Below, one piece after another: positions 23,905 to 36,328 of a stretch of 64,000 bases of DNA. Every line of letters begins with the position of its first letter. Within the stretch, counting starts at the first letter, position 1. Source of the DNA: Heliocidaris tuberculata (Eukaryota; Echinodermata; Echinoidea; Camarodonta; Echinometridae); the NCBI GenBank assembly GCA_025618425.1, contig CM046835.1, positions 15,201,200 through 15,265,199 on the forward strand, read 5' to 3'. The position numbers were made by a program, and so were the translations under genes. The notes below the pieces were generated by a model, which was not told the DNA's origin, did not search any database, and saw only the letters and a list, made by a program, of their open reading frames with translations.

Positions 23905-24120
23905 TTGTTTACCCAGGGAAGCCTCATCAGCTTCAATGCTGTTCTTCCTGAGGGCCCTGCAATCATACCCCAGTAATTGCCAGGTACCCATTTACACCTG
24001 GGTGGAGAGGGCCAAATGTGGGTAAACATCTCGTCCAAGGATGTAAGCACCCAGCGAGGATTGAACCCAGGGCCTCTCGTATGAGAGTCAAGGGCCTTCA
24101 CCAATATACCACAGTGCTCC
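23905..24120 (-). mobile_element. tRNA-derived SINE
   Basis: Read on the minus strand from 24120, the sequence begins GGAGCACTGTGGTATATTGG (A-box-like), has GGGTTCAATCCTC (B box) about 45 bases on, then GGGTGCTT, whose GTGCT can pair with AGCAC at the start, as in an acceptor stem. The body contains AAATGGGTACCTGGCAATTA, a word nearly repeated in the SINE fragment at 50930-51095. It ends in an ATT tail. Pol III-promoted SINEs move using a LINE's enzymes. It is not a functional tRNA: the body is fused directly downstream. Confidence 0.8.
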
Positions 24121-25189
24121 TACTGACACTTTTTAAAAATCAAAATGCATCACTGAGCACTTCAATTTCATCCTATAGGCTGATAGAAATCAACAATCGT
24201 CCAAATGTCAAAGATAGTTTAATAATCAAAATGTCATTCAGCAGGGAATATAAATTATCTCCATTCATTTCCGTCAGATTTCATTCGAATTCGTCCGACC
24301 TGGCGATTTTTGTCATCAAAGCCATCTTGGGGAAGTCGATTTCAAGAAATTGTCATTGAAATTCGTCAAATAGAGTAATAGACAATACCTTGAAACGAGC
24401 GGGTGACGATTCTGAATGGCTCTTTGAACTCTTTCAGTCTTTGACAAAAATCGATAGCAAAATGAAAAATAAATTCCGAAAATGAAGGGCCAAAGATGTA
24501 AATTGACTAGACCTTATAAATGACTGCAATTTTATGAAGTTGCGGGACAAAAGCAAATAAAAAAGTGTTCAAATGAACTGAAAACCTATTATCCCACATT
24601 ATTTTCCCCTTTCCTTCCTCTCTCCCCTTTGACGCGACCCCACCTAAAATCACTATATTCTGGTGCATTCGGGGCCCCTTTGGAGGAATTGTTCGCCTTA
24701 TTATTCCTTTGTTGTTGTTGTTGTTGTTGTTGTTTAATTGTTCAAGCAGATTTCTGCTCGCCAGCGGGGGGGGGGGGGGGGATTGTTAGAATCCTCTGAA
24801 CCCCCACTCCTGTTACAGGCCTGCCATGGACCTACTACGAACAAATTTGAATGACTCTTTGAATGACGCTTTTACAAGATCGATTGCAACATGATGGCAT
24901 AATGTACAAAATTCGAAAATGAAAGGTGAAAGATGACATCGACTAATAAATTATAGATTTGCCAGATAAGGAAATTAAGGGACAAAATCGAAATAAAAAG
25001 TATTTAAATAGACGGAAAGGTCGATAATTTATCACATTATTTTTCCCTTTCCTTCTCTCTAAAAAAAAAAAAAATATCGAGTGATCACTGACGTCACTCC
25101 CCGGGGGAATGAAAATAGAGTGAAAATAGAGTGAAACTCACTCTTTTCCTTTTAGAGATCACTCGATAGTCACTCGATATTCACTCCTA
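24121..25189. other. Gene-free DNA
   Basis: No gene is seen. There is a GTT microsatellite at about 24710-24733, a G run at about 24767-24781, and a small inverted cluster at 25076-25185 in which ATCGAGTGATCACT is matched by AGATCACTCGAT. Confidence 0.4.
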
Positions 25190-26215
25190 AACAAAAAAGG
25201 GCACTTTTGGGGAAAAAAAGGGGGGCACCTACCTACAAAGGGTGAAAACAAGACAGAAAATACCACTTTGAGACATTAGTATACCGCTACAATATTATTA
25301 ATACACTATCGATGATCATTTTCGACACATTACTGTTTCTATCTTAACATGGTTCCAGATAAAAACTACTCTTGCATTTTGTGTGATGATCTGATTATTC
25401 ATTTGCGAGCGAGCGAAGCGAGCGAGCAAAAAATTTAAGGTTGTTTTCTAACGCTGAAGGCTATGGTATTTAATTACACACAGCGATTCCCCTGATATGA
25501 TAAGAAGATTATATAGTAAATGTGAGCGAGCCTAGCGAGCGAGCTTTGGAAAAATTTTAGAAATTCTTTTTTTTTCCTCATTCCTTTTATGATTTAGTGG
25601 CAATGATTAATATTGCATAATCTAGGGCATAGTGCCCCTCTTGCCACCTACTTCACTGCCTCACTTTGTACTGATATCAGTTGGGGAATCTATTACATGT
25701 ATTAATATGAAGCTTCTCTGATTATTTGGAGCTAGATATATGATTCTTTTGTGGACTTCAGGGCACAGTTTGTAAGCGACATCGGGATATATAGATAAAA
25801 AGGGGCACTCGGTGTCAAAAGACAAAAGGGGCACTAAAAGGGGAAAATTATATCATTAGAAAGAAAAAGGGGCACTGATCAGAAGTAAAAGGGGGCACTT
25901 AAAAAGGTGAACTTATTAGGGGTGAAAAAGGGCACTTATCAGAAGGGAAAATTGCACTGTTAGAACGGAAAATGGGCACTAATCAGACGAAAACAGGGGC
26001 ACTTATCGGATTTCAAAAGGGGCACTCATGTATGAGGTTAAAAGGGCCACTTATCAGAAGGTGAAAAGGGCAATTATTAGAAAGAAGAAGGGGCAGTTAT
26101 ACGAAGAAAAATGGGCACTTATCAGCTATGAAAAGGGGCACTTTTCATAGATAAAAAGGGGCACTTTTGGGGTACTTGAAAAAGTGGGGGGGCACTGTGC
26201 CCCCTGCCCCCGGGT
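25190..26215. repeat. Degenerate tandem array of GGGGCACTTATCAGAA-like units
   Basis: Between about 25795 and 26180 the phrase AAAAGGGGCACTTATCAGAA recurs about a dozen times, with spacing near 30 bases and heavy variation. The sides hold GAGCGAGCGAAGCGAGCG-type words (25405 and 25525). Related GGGCAC or GTGCCC words occur again at 31600-31990. No coding sequence. Confidence 0.65.
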
Positions 26216-27389
26216 GCGCCGCCTCTGCCTACAGAAGCTATTCGCAAGTGAGTACTGCGTCGACCGGTACAGTTTATATAGAGTTTTGGAAATTGACAAA
26301 CTGTCTTCTATTCACTTCTTCCTCAATGGGGCACAATTAACGAAAATTCAGGAGAAATTTAGTTATGCAACATAAAATTACAATTTCTTTCAAATGGTGA
26401 ACCTTTGAAAATACTATCTTAAACACTTATTCTATATGGGGGCGCAATATATAAAAAAGAGACTGATAAATAATAATAGGGAAGACGCAATGAGAATAAC
26501 ATTTTTTTCTTCTTCTTCAATTTTGAACCTTTTGAAATGCTCTTTATATAGCCAATATTGCATGGAGTGCTAAAATAAGAGATCCTGAAATAGACCTGAA
26601 GCAATATACATGGGAAGGAGCAAAGCGACCGAGCTTTAGAATATTTTCGCACTTTGAACCTAAGAAAAACTCAATTTCTAATGCACTTTACCCTGCGGAT
26701 TGGGAGCGAATAATTATTAAACATGAATTTCTTCCCTTTCTCTATTTTGCGCTTTTTGCGCCCCTGATTTAAGTACCGCCTCTGGAAAGTGCCCCCCCCC
26801 CCCCATAGAAATCTGGGGGTTCTGCAGCACCCCCAGCTCCCAGGGGCCTTCCCCTACCCCTCCTAATAAGAAGACTTGAATTCTATATAGCGACGCCTTT
26901 TAGATTTTATTCTAGATCGCGTACATGCGACAGAGCGAGAAATTGTTTGCATTTTGTAGTTTAAAACTTTGACATTCTAGGGGACTTCTGATCACACCAC
27001 ACATTATTTTTGTATAGTGGCGGGGTGGAACTATGAAAGAAGTGGACATCGTCAAGAAAAGACACTTTCTGCATGGAATCAGTGGAATCTGCAAAAACTT
27101 GATGGAAAAAAATTGATATACAATCATGAATTGACGTTTTCATACACCGTCTTTCAGCATAGCAGCCACATAGCCAAGGTACTTAGCAAGCTCCTCCATT
27201 ACGTCTTGTCAAACATGATTGTGCTGATGGACAATGAGTGTGTTACATAATCCTGACAATATAACTTGACTACTGTTGAGAAAGCTCATTTCACACCAAA
27301 TTGCACCCCAAGAAAGTTACAGTACTCAAGATTTACTATGTAAATTATTTTGACCTGACACTGCCTGAAGTGAATGAGACACTTTGGGG
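26216..27389. other. Gene-free DNA
   Basis: No gene is supported. A 77-codon frame at 27017-27250 has no features I recognise. C and G runs lie at about 26796-26805. Confidence 0.4.
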
Positions 27390-27981
27390 TTAAAGGGAAA
27401 TCCAACCTTAATGGCAAGTTGCTTTGAAAGAAAGGGGAAAAATCAGAGAAGCAGATTGGTGAAAGTTTGAACGAAATCGGACAAACAATAAGAAAGTTAT
27501 GAATTTTTGAAAGTTGTAATCACTATGCATATGGGAATTTCAAATTGGCCAAATAGGTAATGTCACTGTGATGTAGCTGTGGACAACTCCCCCATTCGCT
27601 CTAACACACAAAATGACTAAAATGTCACTTTTTTTCAAAATGCATTACTCAGTAGGATCTTTTCGTTGATGAGGACCTATAACAATTTGCTATCTCCAAT
27701 ATATTTTGATTACTGCCCCGAGGGTTAAAGCGCCTTGAAGAAAAACGCAAATTAATGATATTTTTGTGTACGACAAATGGGAGAGTTGTCCACAAAAATG
27801 TCACAATTGACTCACCAAATTGCCAATTTGAGATTCACATAGATGTAGTGATCTCATTTTTCAAACATCCATAACTTTCTTAGTCCTTGTCCGATTTCTT
27901 TCAAACTTTCACCATCCTGTTTTTCTTATTTTTCTGCCTTCACACAAATCATCTTATTACCAAGGTTGGATTGCCCTTTAA
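27390..27981 (+). mobile_element. TTAA MITE family 2, copy E (intact)
   Basis: TTAA is at both edges (27390-27393 and 27978-27981). The ends are AGGGAAATCCAACCTTAATG and, inverted, AGGGCAATCCAACCTTGGTA, about 17 of 20 matching. It is 592 bp with no coding potential. It is the unbroken reference for the interrupted copy D. TTAA duplications occur in piggyBac and Kolobok superfamilies; I cannot choose between them. Confidence 0.88.
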
Positions 27982-29249
27982 GATTGTAATGCTAAAAATG
28001 TTTTTCTCTACATCCAGAGCAATTTGGGCAGCATGGTTTAGGAGCACTTTGGTGTTTTTTCAGGGGCGTGTTACACCCCCCTCCCGATGGAAATTTTTGT
28101 CAGGTTTTACATTTTTGTAATGTACACCCATACCTCTTCCTTCTGACAAAATTTGGTTCATTGGCGTTAAGGGGAAAAACTCAACCCAAGTTTTAGGGAC
28201 CATCTGACAACTCATCCCGACTAAAAATTTTGTAAGTTTTTGTGTTTTGGTAATCATACACCATCCTTCTAATAAAGTATGGCACATAATTATGTTAGAT
28301 GGGTTGAAATCAACCCAACTTTGGGGCCCTTGGGGGGGGGGGGGCTCTGGGGCCAAACCCGGCGGCTTCGTTCGGCTGACAAGCTTTTTGTGAATGACAC
28401 GAATGACCTTAAGGGGTCAAATCTCATATGTTAAATGGGTGACTATATTTCGAGACAGGCTCCCAGATTATATAGGAGGTACGTTATATATTGATCAAAC
28501 TGATGGCCACTTTGCCTCTTTCTTCTATTAGGGTTATTTATAAATTCTATTGGTTTTTCCAAATGCGAGTTGGCATGGCGACTGAGCGGAAATTTTCAGG
28601 AAATCGTCGATCATGATCCGCTTAGTAGTCACCTCTACTGCTATGGAGAAAGTGACTTTCCAGAGTTCTGGCAATACAACAGCATTTATTCTGCTCACTT
28701 TTAGAGGGAATCTTTACAGGTCATGTGGATGATGGATAAAGAAAACCGTTTTTAGAGAAAAGGCATCATGAATCGGATTTAGGCAAAACTATATATTGTG
28801 GCATTTGTTTGTCATGAGTATGAGGGAACATCAAACAAAGGAGGGGAAATTCTATTTCTTGGGGGCACTTATTGTATCGCGGGAAGGGTATTTGTTTACA
28901 CGGAAGGGGCAGTGTTATATTCGCAGCAGGAGGGGTAAACAGTAGTAACGCTTAGAAAGTCCAGAATAGAGCTGTTCACAAATATATACAAATTTTATAC
29001 ATACTTTTAAAACAAAGGCTGTTCTTGACAACCTGAAAGCTTGTCAGAGGCTTGTCAGACATAGCAACAAGTAATGTATGCAAAGTGGATTCCAAGTATT
29101 GTAGTTCATTCGTTAATAACAGGTTAATGGAATACATCGTTACTAGGTCCCCATGCAGGAAAGAAACATCCATAAATTTGAATAACTTTGTGAACAGGGC
29201 TATTGAGTAAAACGTGTGTGTGTGGGAGAGGGGGGGATTGGTATGATGG
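27982..29249. other. Gene-free DNA
   Basis: No gene or clear element boundary is seen. A G run lies at about 28334-28344. The region contains paired words such as AATCAACCCAACTTTGGGG and AACTCAACCCAAGTTT, suggesting an old internal duplication. Confidence 0.4.
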
Positions 29250-30815
29250 AACAAAGCGCACAAACGTATATAAAATTATAAATGTAATGAAGTTATTTTT
29301 TAACAACAAACATATATATGCTTTCGAGGTTTTCAATTCTGTCATAGTTATACTGGAACATATTGTGGATAAAGATGGTGATTTGAAAACAGATGCATAT
29401 TTTACTAGTAGAGATCTTAGTTCATGGAATACATTGCAGTTGGAAAAGGCAAATGCATATAAATAATGAAAAGAAGAAGGAATTAGATAGGGAAGGAATT
29501 TTATTTTTCCCCTTTTGTTTCCCCCTTAAGTGAAATTCTTTCGAAGAGATTATATACAACTATTCTCAACAGTAAATTAGAAGTACCCCCTGTAGTATAG
29601 ATCAAAAGAATCAGTTGATTTATATATTAGAGATATTGAAAACATTTTCCTTAGACCAAGGAAATGTACTTTAAATAGTAAGCTTAGGGAATTCCAATTT
29701 AAAATGTTACATGGGATTATTTACATGAGTCATGATTTACATTGGTTTGCAGGACTGGCTCCAAGTAGTTTATGCTCCTTTTGCAAAAGGGAAGAAGAAA
29801 CATATCGTCACATATTTCGAGAATTGAACATATATTCAGTTGCTATGGGAAATCATGGGTAATGTGCAGAACTTGCCGATTTTAAAGGAATTAAACTGGG
29901 AAATAATTTCATTTGGTGTGACTTTGGGCGATGTGGGGAAAATGTATTCATTGAATCATGTAATATTGTTAATGAAATATTTGATATTTCAATGTAGGAA
30001 GAGAAATATACCTCCTAACAGCAAAGAAGTGAGAGAAATATTGGTAGGAAATCAAGTTGAAGAAAAAAGGATAGCACTAGATCGTAACACCCTGTCATTA
30101 CACTTAAAGAAATGGGAAGCTTTTGATTTCGGATAAAGGAAGGAGTCTTTTGGATGCGAAGTGCAATAGATAAAATATGTTAAGAACTATAAATGGATTG
30201 TACTTCTCCCCCCCCCCCCCCCCAAGGGACTTTGCTTTAATTTTTGTTTACAACATTGGTTGTCTGCAGATTCTTCGCTTATTGCAAGTCACGGAGTTGC
30301 GGAGAGGAGCGCTCAGGGTTTGGGCGGGGAAGGGGGGGGGGGGGGCTGGAAGGGGTGAGGTATTGTGTTGGGATGTGACGATATGTCTGTCTGTCTCTCT
30401 CTTTTTTTTCCTTCTCTCTCTGATATTTCTTTTTTTTTTCTTTCTTCTCCCTTTTATCTTTAATACATTTTTCTTTCAGTGAAAAAAAAACATATAAAAG
30501 GAACAGTTATATTTAAGGTATATTTACAGTTGTATAAATTCTTTGTTCGTTCATGAAGGTATACATTTTTGCAGATAACGTAAGGTATATTTTCAGTTGT
30601 ATATCTGTATAATTTCAAGTAAGCTGAGATATTAAGTAAATTACAAGTACATGTACGTGTAAATTCTTTGTTCTTCCATGAATGTAAACATTTTTCAATA
30701 TACGTATATGTTTACTTGTAGATTGTACAATTTTCTGTTTAACATACTTTATTAATGACTGTAATGTTTCTATTTTTGTATATCTGTTGATTTCACTGAA
30801 AAGAAATGAATAAAA
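29250..30815 (+). mobile_element. Non-LTR retrotransposon C-terminal fragment (L1/Tx1-like), decayed
   Basis: Translations in shifting frames resemble the far C-terminus of L1/Tx1-type ORF2. A segment ILEHIVDKDGDLKTDAYF is seen at about 29349-29402. REFQFKMLHGIIYMS then leads into a cysteine-histidine cluster, LCSFCKREEETYRHIF, at about 29770-29820. An open stretch at 29840-30136 ends KKWEAFDFG. CxxC followed by H is the usual C-terminal zinc-binding motif. Stops and frameshifts are present, and the catalytic core and endonuclease are missing. A putative 3' untranslated region runs to AATAAA at about 30808. The clade is an inference. Confidence 0.75.
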
Positions 30816-32299
30816 GAATACTTAAGACAAAAAGTATATTGAGGACTACCTATCTATTAAAGAATTTTGTTTTTGTCATGCATGGATATTATTTGAGAGC
30901 ATCAGATTAAAGAAAGGGCAGTTTATCTCAGGAGGCACCATGACCCTCGGTTCCGCCGCCGCTGACCTTGTATTTTTCTCTGAGTAGAGTAAGGCTGCGT
31001 TAAATATTCTTTAAGATACATTTTTGAGAATTTTCAAATTTAGGGAGGACAACCCCTTTAACATTATTCAGAGAGAGACACCCCATGCCCCCCCCCCCTT
31101 TGAATCGCCGATACTGCATTTCGAAGCATAGGCCCTATTGAAATTTGCATCCTCTATAGCTCTTGTAAATGAATGAAATCTTTGCCTGTATTTTGTATAT
31201 TAGGGAGCTAAAACATTTTCATTTAGGAATAATGCAACATGCAAACTTTGCATTCTGAGGCACTTTAGATGTTCAACAATGTGACGTAGCCTATACTTAT
31301 TATTTACTGTGCATAATGTTTTTCTTACGTTTTTTGTTTGTTTGTTTGTTTCCCCCAAAATTTCCGGGGAAATGATTTCCGCCAAAAAAATGGGGGAATT
31401 GTCCCTAATCCTCCCCGGGATTGCCGCCCCTACATCGGAAAAAATGTTGAATCATCAACGAAATACAATAATATATCTTAGATGGTCACGTCATTTCATA
31501 AATTGTGTGAAAAGACAAATTACTTTGGATTCTTATAAGCAGATGGGGAGGGGGAGGGGTCTTCTTTGATACTCTAGACCCTTTTCAATTTCTAGTGAGT
31601 GCCCCATTTTTAATATTGACATTTGACAAGTGTTCTTTTTACCTCTATATAAGTGCCCCTTTTCACTCCTGAAAAGTGCCCAGTTTTACATCTGAAAGGA
31701 TCCCTTTTCTTTCACTAAAATCCTAAACTGAGCCACAGTTCACTTTTAAGAATCGGAGCAGCTTTCATAATTATGAGGCCTGTTACTTACACAACAATTT
31801 GAAGCACTGAACTCTGTGAAGCGATGAAGTCGAGGCAGGACGCAAGAAGGGCACGATACCCGCCGCCACCAGCGTTAACGGCAGCAAGGCGCCCCCCCCC
31901 TTTTTCAAATCAAAACTGTCCGTGCCCCTTTCATTACTATCAAGTGCCCTTTCTCTAATTAGAAATTAGAACCATCGGACATGAGAAATGTGCCCATTTA
32001 AACCAACATAACGCGCCCTATGAACTTAAATTGGAATTTTACCCTGGTATTATAATTGATTTGAATAGAAGCAGACAAATGAGAAAAAGGTGAAAGTTTG
32101 AGCAAAATCCGACAAGAAATAAGAAAATTATGAATTTTTAAAGTTAAAACACAAAATGGGAACTCTTGCGAGCTCTTCCCCCATCATGCCCATTTGGTCT
32201 GTACCTTACAGCAAATTTCATGTGAAGGAACACATTTTGTTTCATATATACAGGTCTGTGTAAAAACATATGAGAATGATTATATCTATGTTGAAGTAT
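30816..32299. other. Gene-free DNA
   Basis: No gene is seen. It includes C runs at about 31090 and 31894, and scattered GTGCCC words akin to the 25.8-26.2 kb array. The segment at 32030-32170 has words (GTGAAAGTTTGAGC, ATAAGAAAATTATGAATTTT) similar to MITE family 2, probably a distant fragment. Confidence 0.4.
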
Positions 32300-32480
32300 G
32301 ATTGTTTTGTTTTGTTTTGTTTTGTTTTTTTTTAATAGAAAAAGAGGAAATTGATGATATCTTTAGTACTACGCAAATGGGAGAGGAACTCACATACATT
32401 AGGTATGGCAAAAGAGGAGGTGGAGATGCTCTATATGTACCAGTCCAGATTGAGTTTCAGGTTCGCCATGAATATGTATC

Positions 32481-33521
32481 ATGAGTGATTTATTGGAAAC
32501 GCTTTTTGTCGAAGTTTTTATTCCAGGAAAGAAAAGTGTTATGGTTGGAATTGTGTATAGACCTTCACAAAGTAACTTGGATCTAGTTATAAATGAAATG
32601 CACATGATTTTGTCAAATCCATTATTACTTAATAAATCGCTGTATCTAATGGGAGATTTTAATGTAAATTTACGGAAATGCGATACAAATAGTCAATATG
32701 ATGATTTTCTGAATATGATGATTTCCCTTTCACTGATGCCCCTAATAATTAAGCCCACAAGAATAACGGATACTTCATGTACTCGGACTGATAATATTTT
32801 TTGTAATGTGCAACCTTTTCCCAATTCCGGGATAATAATTTCTGACTTCTCTGATCACTTTCCCGTTTATACTAAAATTAATTTAGGCAGAAATTCACGT
32901 AGAAATGTGTCTACCAGATATGTTCGCAAAAGCAGTCCTGAGAACATATGCATTGCTAAATTGAGAGATGCCTTATTGTCAACTGATTGGTCTGATGTAT
33001 TATCTTATCAAAATGTTGAAAATTCCTTTGATGTATTTTTAAACAGTTTCTTATTACTGTATAATAATAACATTCCGTTATGTAAGTTTAATAAGAATAT
33101 AGTCGTAAAAAAAACTCCACGTATGCCATGGGTAACAAAATCAATGTTGAGGTCAATTAATAAGAAAATTAAGTTGTATTATAAGTATACGGTTAACAAA
33201 ACCGCTACATCATACCGTCACTATTGTAATTATAGCAATACTCTCACAAGTATATTGAGAACGGCAAAGAAAAATTATTATTCTGTTCAATTTCAAGCAA
33301 CACTAAACAGCACACAAGGAACATGGAAAATAATAAGAAATGTATTTAAATCGTCTAAGAAAATATCAAATATAAGGAATCTAAAAGTGGATAGAGTTTT
33401 GATTGAGGATAAAAAAGTCATAGTGGAAAAGTTTAAATGTCTGAATACTTTTGTAGTATTGCCTGTCCGAATTTGTCCCAAGCCATTCCAGAGTGCAATA
33501 AAACATTCCGCGATTTCCTAA
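32481..33521 (+). pseudogene. Retrotransposon endonuclease domain (pseudogene part 1)
   Basis: The open stretch encodes the C-terminal two-thirds of an apurinic-like endonuclease: VGIVYRPSQS, then LMGDFNVNL (GDFN motif), then IIISDFSDHFPVYTKI (SDHFP motif). These are the conserved metal- and phosphate-binding motifs of LINE endonucleases. A linker rich in Lys, Asn and Tyr follows. The N-terminal catalytic part is in a different frame upstream and is degraded. After about 33450 the frame is lost and homology continues in another frame. Confidence 0.85.
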
Positions 33522-33586
33522 AAGAACCTGTTCAAGACAGTTTATTTTTATTCCCAAAACAAATGTTGAAGAAATTCTTACTGTAG

Positions 33587-34536
33587 TTGGGTCTTTCAAG
33601 AAGAGGAAAAGTCCAGGTCAGAGGTCTCTTCTTTGACCCAATTCTATTTATTTTATATATCAATGATTTTCAATATTCATCCAATATTTTATCTTCCATT
33701 TTATTTGCTGATGATTCCAGTGTTTTCTTTTCTCATAAAAATCAACACACACTTTTACATACAGTTAATGCAGAATTAGCTAATGTTACGTTATGGATTC
33801 ATGCTAACAAACTGTCTTTGAATGTACAAAAGACGAATTACATGCTCTTTAGTAACTCGTTAAAGTCTTTGCCTGGTGATGTGTACTTTAATGGGGTACA
33901 GATTGAAAAGGTCTCAACAACTAAGTTTCTTGGGTTACATATTGATGATCAATTGAACTGGAAATGTCATGTTGATAAGCTATGCCAGTTGCTGTCAAGG
34001 AATACAGGAGTAATACACAGGTTGAAATCGGTTTTTCCTGAGGAAATTCTTGTTATATTATACTCATCTCTATTCTTCCATATTTGAATTATGGTATACT
34101 TGCATGGGGGAAAACACTCAAAACTCATGGTTAGAGAGGTTACTAATTATTCAAAAGAGGGTTGTAAGGATAGTGTGTAATGCTGCTTTCCGAGCCCACA
34201 CAGATGGTTTATTTTCGAAACATAGAATTTTGAAGGTAGAGGATGTTTATAATCTGCAGTTGGGCTCTTTCATGTTGTCTTAATGAAGGAACTATACCAT
34301 TAGCTTTGACTAAGATATTTGTACAAAATAATCAGGTACACAACTGTTCAACAAGACAGGCATCAGATTTTCATCTGCCTCGTTCGAGAACTCAATTTAT
34401 TCTCAATACTCTGGTGTGCACTGGGCCAAGGTTCTGGAACTCACTTGATTCTAGTGTAAAACAGGCTGCAAGTTTACCAGTCTTTAAGCGGAAATTAAAG
34501 TTGATTCTTCTGGGTGACTATAATGTTGATCACTGA
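33587..34536 (+). pseudogene. Retrotransposon reverse transcriptase, deleted and frameshifted (pseudogene part 2)
   Basis: The frame opens just before the junction and reads DPILFILYINDF, then SILFADDSSVFF, containing the catalytic FADD box, then TTKFLGLHIDDQLNW. Two further frames carry the C-terminus, including GPRFWNSLDSSVKQ and ending at 34536. Upstream, a frame ending KKRKSPG would normally lead into fingers and palm motif A. Here it joins directly to the segment before LFILYIND, so over a hundred codons, including the first catalytic aspartate region, are missing. Confidence 0.85.
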
Positions 34537-35220
34537 ATACCTTTTGTGGCTTGAAAGTAGAAATTTTACATGCATTTTGTTTTAAATGAGAAATCTCATG
34601 ATAAAACAGAAGAATGGTAGGTTAATGGTTTTAATTATCTATGTACTGCTGTACATAGTCAACTACTTTCCTGTTTGTTTTTGTCTTGTGAATGTGTGTT
34701 CTGTCCCAATGATTTTTCCTTTCCCTCTTCTCTTTTCCTTTCTCAAATGTATTTTGTCATGTAATAATCTTTCCCCTTTGTACATATAACTTTTTTTGTA
34801 AATAATTTTTTATAGATATCATACGCATATGTAATACAATGCATTTATTGCATTTAAGTAGAATATTTTTGGTAGAATTAGTCGTTAGCCACTAGTAATT
34901 CGAAAATTAATTATCATGCAATCGCCTTGAGAGGGACCTTATTTCACAAGCTATGCTTTCCTAGGTCTCTTGTCTTTCTTCATGTTACATACTCTCTTCC
35001 TGTTAGGTTGTTAAATCATCGTTACTATTTACTATGTAACTTTTTTGCCATACATGTATTATTTTATTGGTCATATGTATCTTATGTCTCCTGAAGAAAG
35101 ATAAACTTGAACTTGAACTTGAACTCATCAGGGTGGACTTCCCCTTTTTACTATCATTTAAATCTCCCGCAAAGCCTTTTTATGAACACAATGATTGCCC
35201 TCAGAAGATGAAGAACAAGC

Positions 35221-35600
35221 AGAAGAAGATGAAGAAGAAGAAGAAGAAGAAGAAGAAGAAGAAGAAGAAGAAGAAGAAGAAGAAGAAGAAGAAGAAGAAG
35301 AAGAAGAAGAAGAAGAAGAAGAAGAAGAAGAAGAAGAAGAAGAAGAAGAAGAAGAAGAAGAAGAAGAAGAAGAAGAAGAAGAAGAAGAAGAAGAAGAAGA
35401 AGAAGAAGAAGAAGAAGAAGAAGAAGAAGAAGAAGAAGAAGAAGAAGAAGAAGAAGAAGAAGAAGAAGAAGAAGAAGAAGAAGAAGAAGACCCGGAAGAA
35501 GAAAAAGAAGAAGAAGAAGAAGAAGAAGAAGAAGAAGAAGAAGAAGAAGAAGAAGGAGAAGAAGAAGAAGAAGAAGGAGGAGGAGGAGGAGGAGAAGAAG
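35221..35600. repeat. (GAA)n microsatellite
   Basis: About 380 bp of GAA/AGA/AAG with few interruptions, drifting to GGA at the right end. All-purine on one strand, it could form triplex structures. Poly-Lys and poly-Glu frames through it are artefacts. Confidence 0.95.
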
Positions 35601-35699
35601 TAGAAAATGTCAGAATATAAAAAAGTAGCGAGTAAGAAGAGGAGGAAGAAGGGTAAAAACGAGAAAAAAGAACAGTGACATAATAATATGAAACTGAAA

Positions 35700-35880
35700 G
35701 AGCGTGTGTAATTAGATTTTTACTGACATGTATAAATCAGATATGATTATTTACGTCTGGGACCGACTTTAACGTCACAATTCGAAAGACGTGACTGAGA
35801 TTCGAACCTGGGTCCGATCACAGTCATAGGCGAATATACAGAGCTGCCCGCAGACGTTAGCACTAAACCAACTCCTGATA
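35700..35880 (-). mobile_element. tRNA-derived SINE head, minus strand (candidate)
   Basis: On the minus strand GTTGGTTTAGTGCTAACG (A-box-like, about 35856-35872) precedes CCAGGTTCGAATCTCAG (B box, about 35795-35811). The spacing is like a tRNA with an extended variable arm, and the body continues leftward. The GAA tract at 35221-35600 could be its expanded tail, but about 100 bp of other sequence lies between. Confidence 0.55.
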
Positions 35881-36106
35881 AAGCTGAAGGATACCATATC
35901 ATATACAATTTGTTAAATTGAATTAAAATTTAGTCTGCTAAGTTCAGAGTAACAAAGCGAGTTTGCCAAGCAGAGGTAGGCTTTTAAAACCATTATAATT
36001 CAAATAATTTGTAATGTTGAGTGAAAAACATATTGTTCTACAGATGTATAGAAATCATTATTTCATTATTTCGTTATAATGTAGCTTTCCAATGAAATTA
36101 TGTCTG

Positions 36107-36328
36107 GCCCTACGGAGGATCACTCGTGCGCTGATCTTCCACTAGTTGTTTGGCTATGTCCCACATGTTGGTATTTATGTTGGATATCTTTAACAGGGCC
36201 GCCCGCTGATCAAAAGTCTCAGCGGCCCAACCCCGGAGCTCCCCCGCGTAAAACCCGGCCGAAAACAGCTCCCGCGGTATCGGAACTGAAATCTCAAGAC
36301 TAAGATATCGCGTGTGCGTCTCATGCAC
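36107..36328 (-). CDS. Possible coding fragment, unknown
   Basis: This is a 72-codon minus-strand frame. It is unusually GC-rich for the region and has ordinary protein composition (for example AGELRGWAAETFDQRAALLK), ending at a TAG near 36110. A CTTAG at about 36302 could be a splice acceptor upstream. I do not recognise the family. It may be an exon fragment of a transposon protein or a chance frame. Confidence 0.2.

Larger units (their letters stand above)
32300..35124 (+). mobile_element. Non-LTR retrotransposon (CR1/L2-like) with internal deletion
   Basis: One element can be followed from an endonuclease remnant (from about 32360, first in another frame ending at a stop at 32482) through most of the endonuclease, a truncated reverse transcriptase, the C-terminal region and a 3' untranslated region ending in three CTTGAA units at about 35104-35124. 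It lacks a large part of the polymerase and is frameshifted at 32482, about 33450, about 34085 and about 34270, so it is dead. It is longer and better preserved than the 1.1-2.2 kb fragment and ends in a different tail repeat, suggesting a different family. Confidence 0.88.

Noticed and set aside
24040..24120. Possible tRNA gene on the minus strand
   Set aside because: A and B boxes are present but the acceptor pairing is partial and a SINE body follows directly, so it is a tRNA-derived repeat.
25795..26180. CRISPR-like short repeats
   Set aside because: The units are degenerate without uniform spacers and the DNA is eukaryotic; it is a decayed tandem repeat.
35067..35620. Long poly-Lys and poly-Glu reading frames
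   Set aside because: They are translations of the GAA microsatellite, with no non-repetitive coding sequence.
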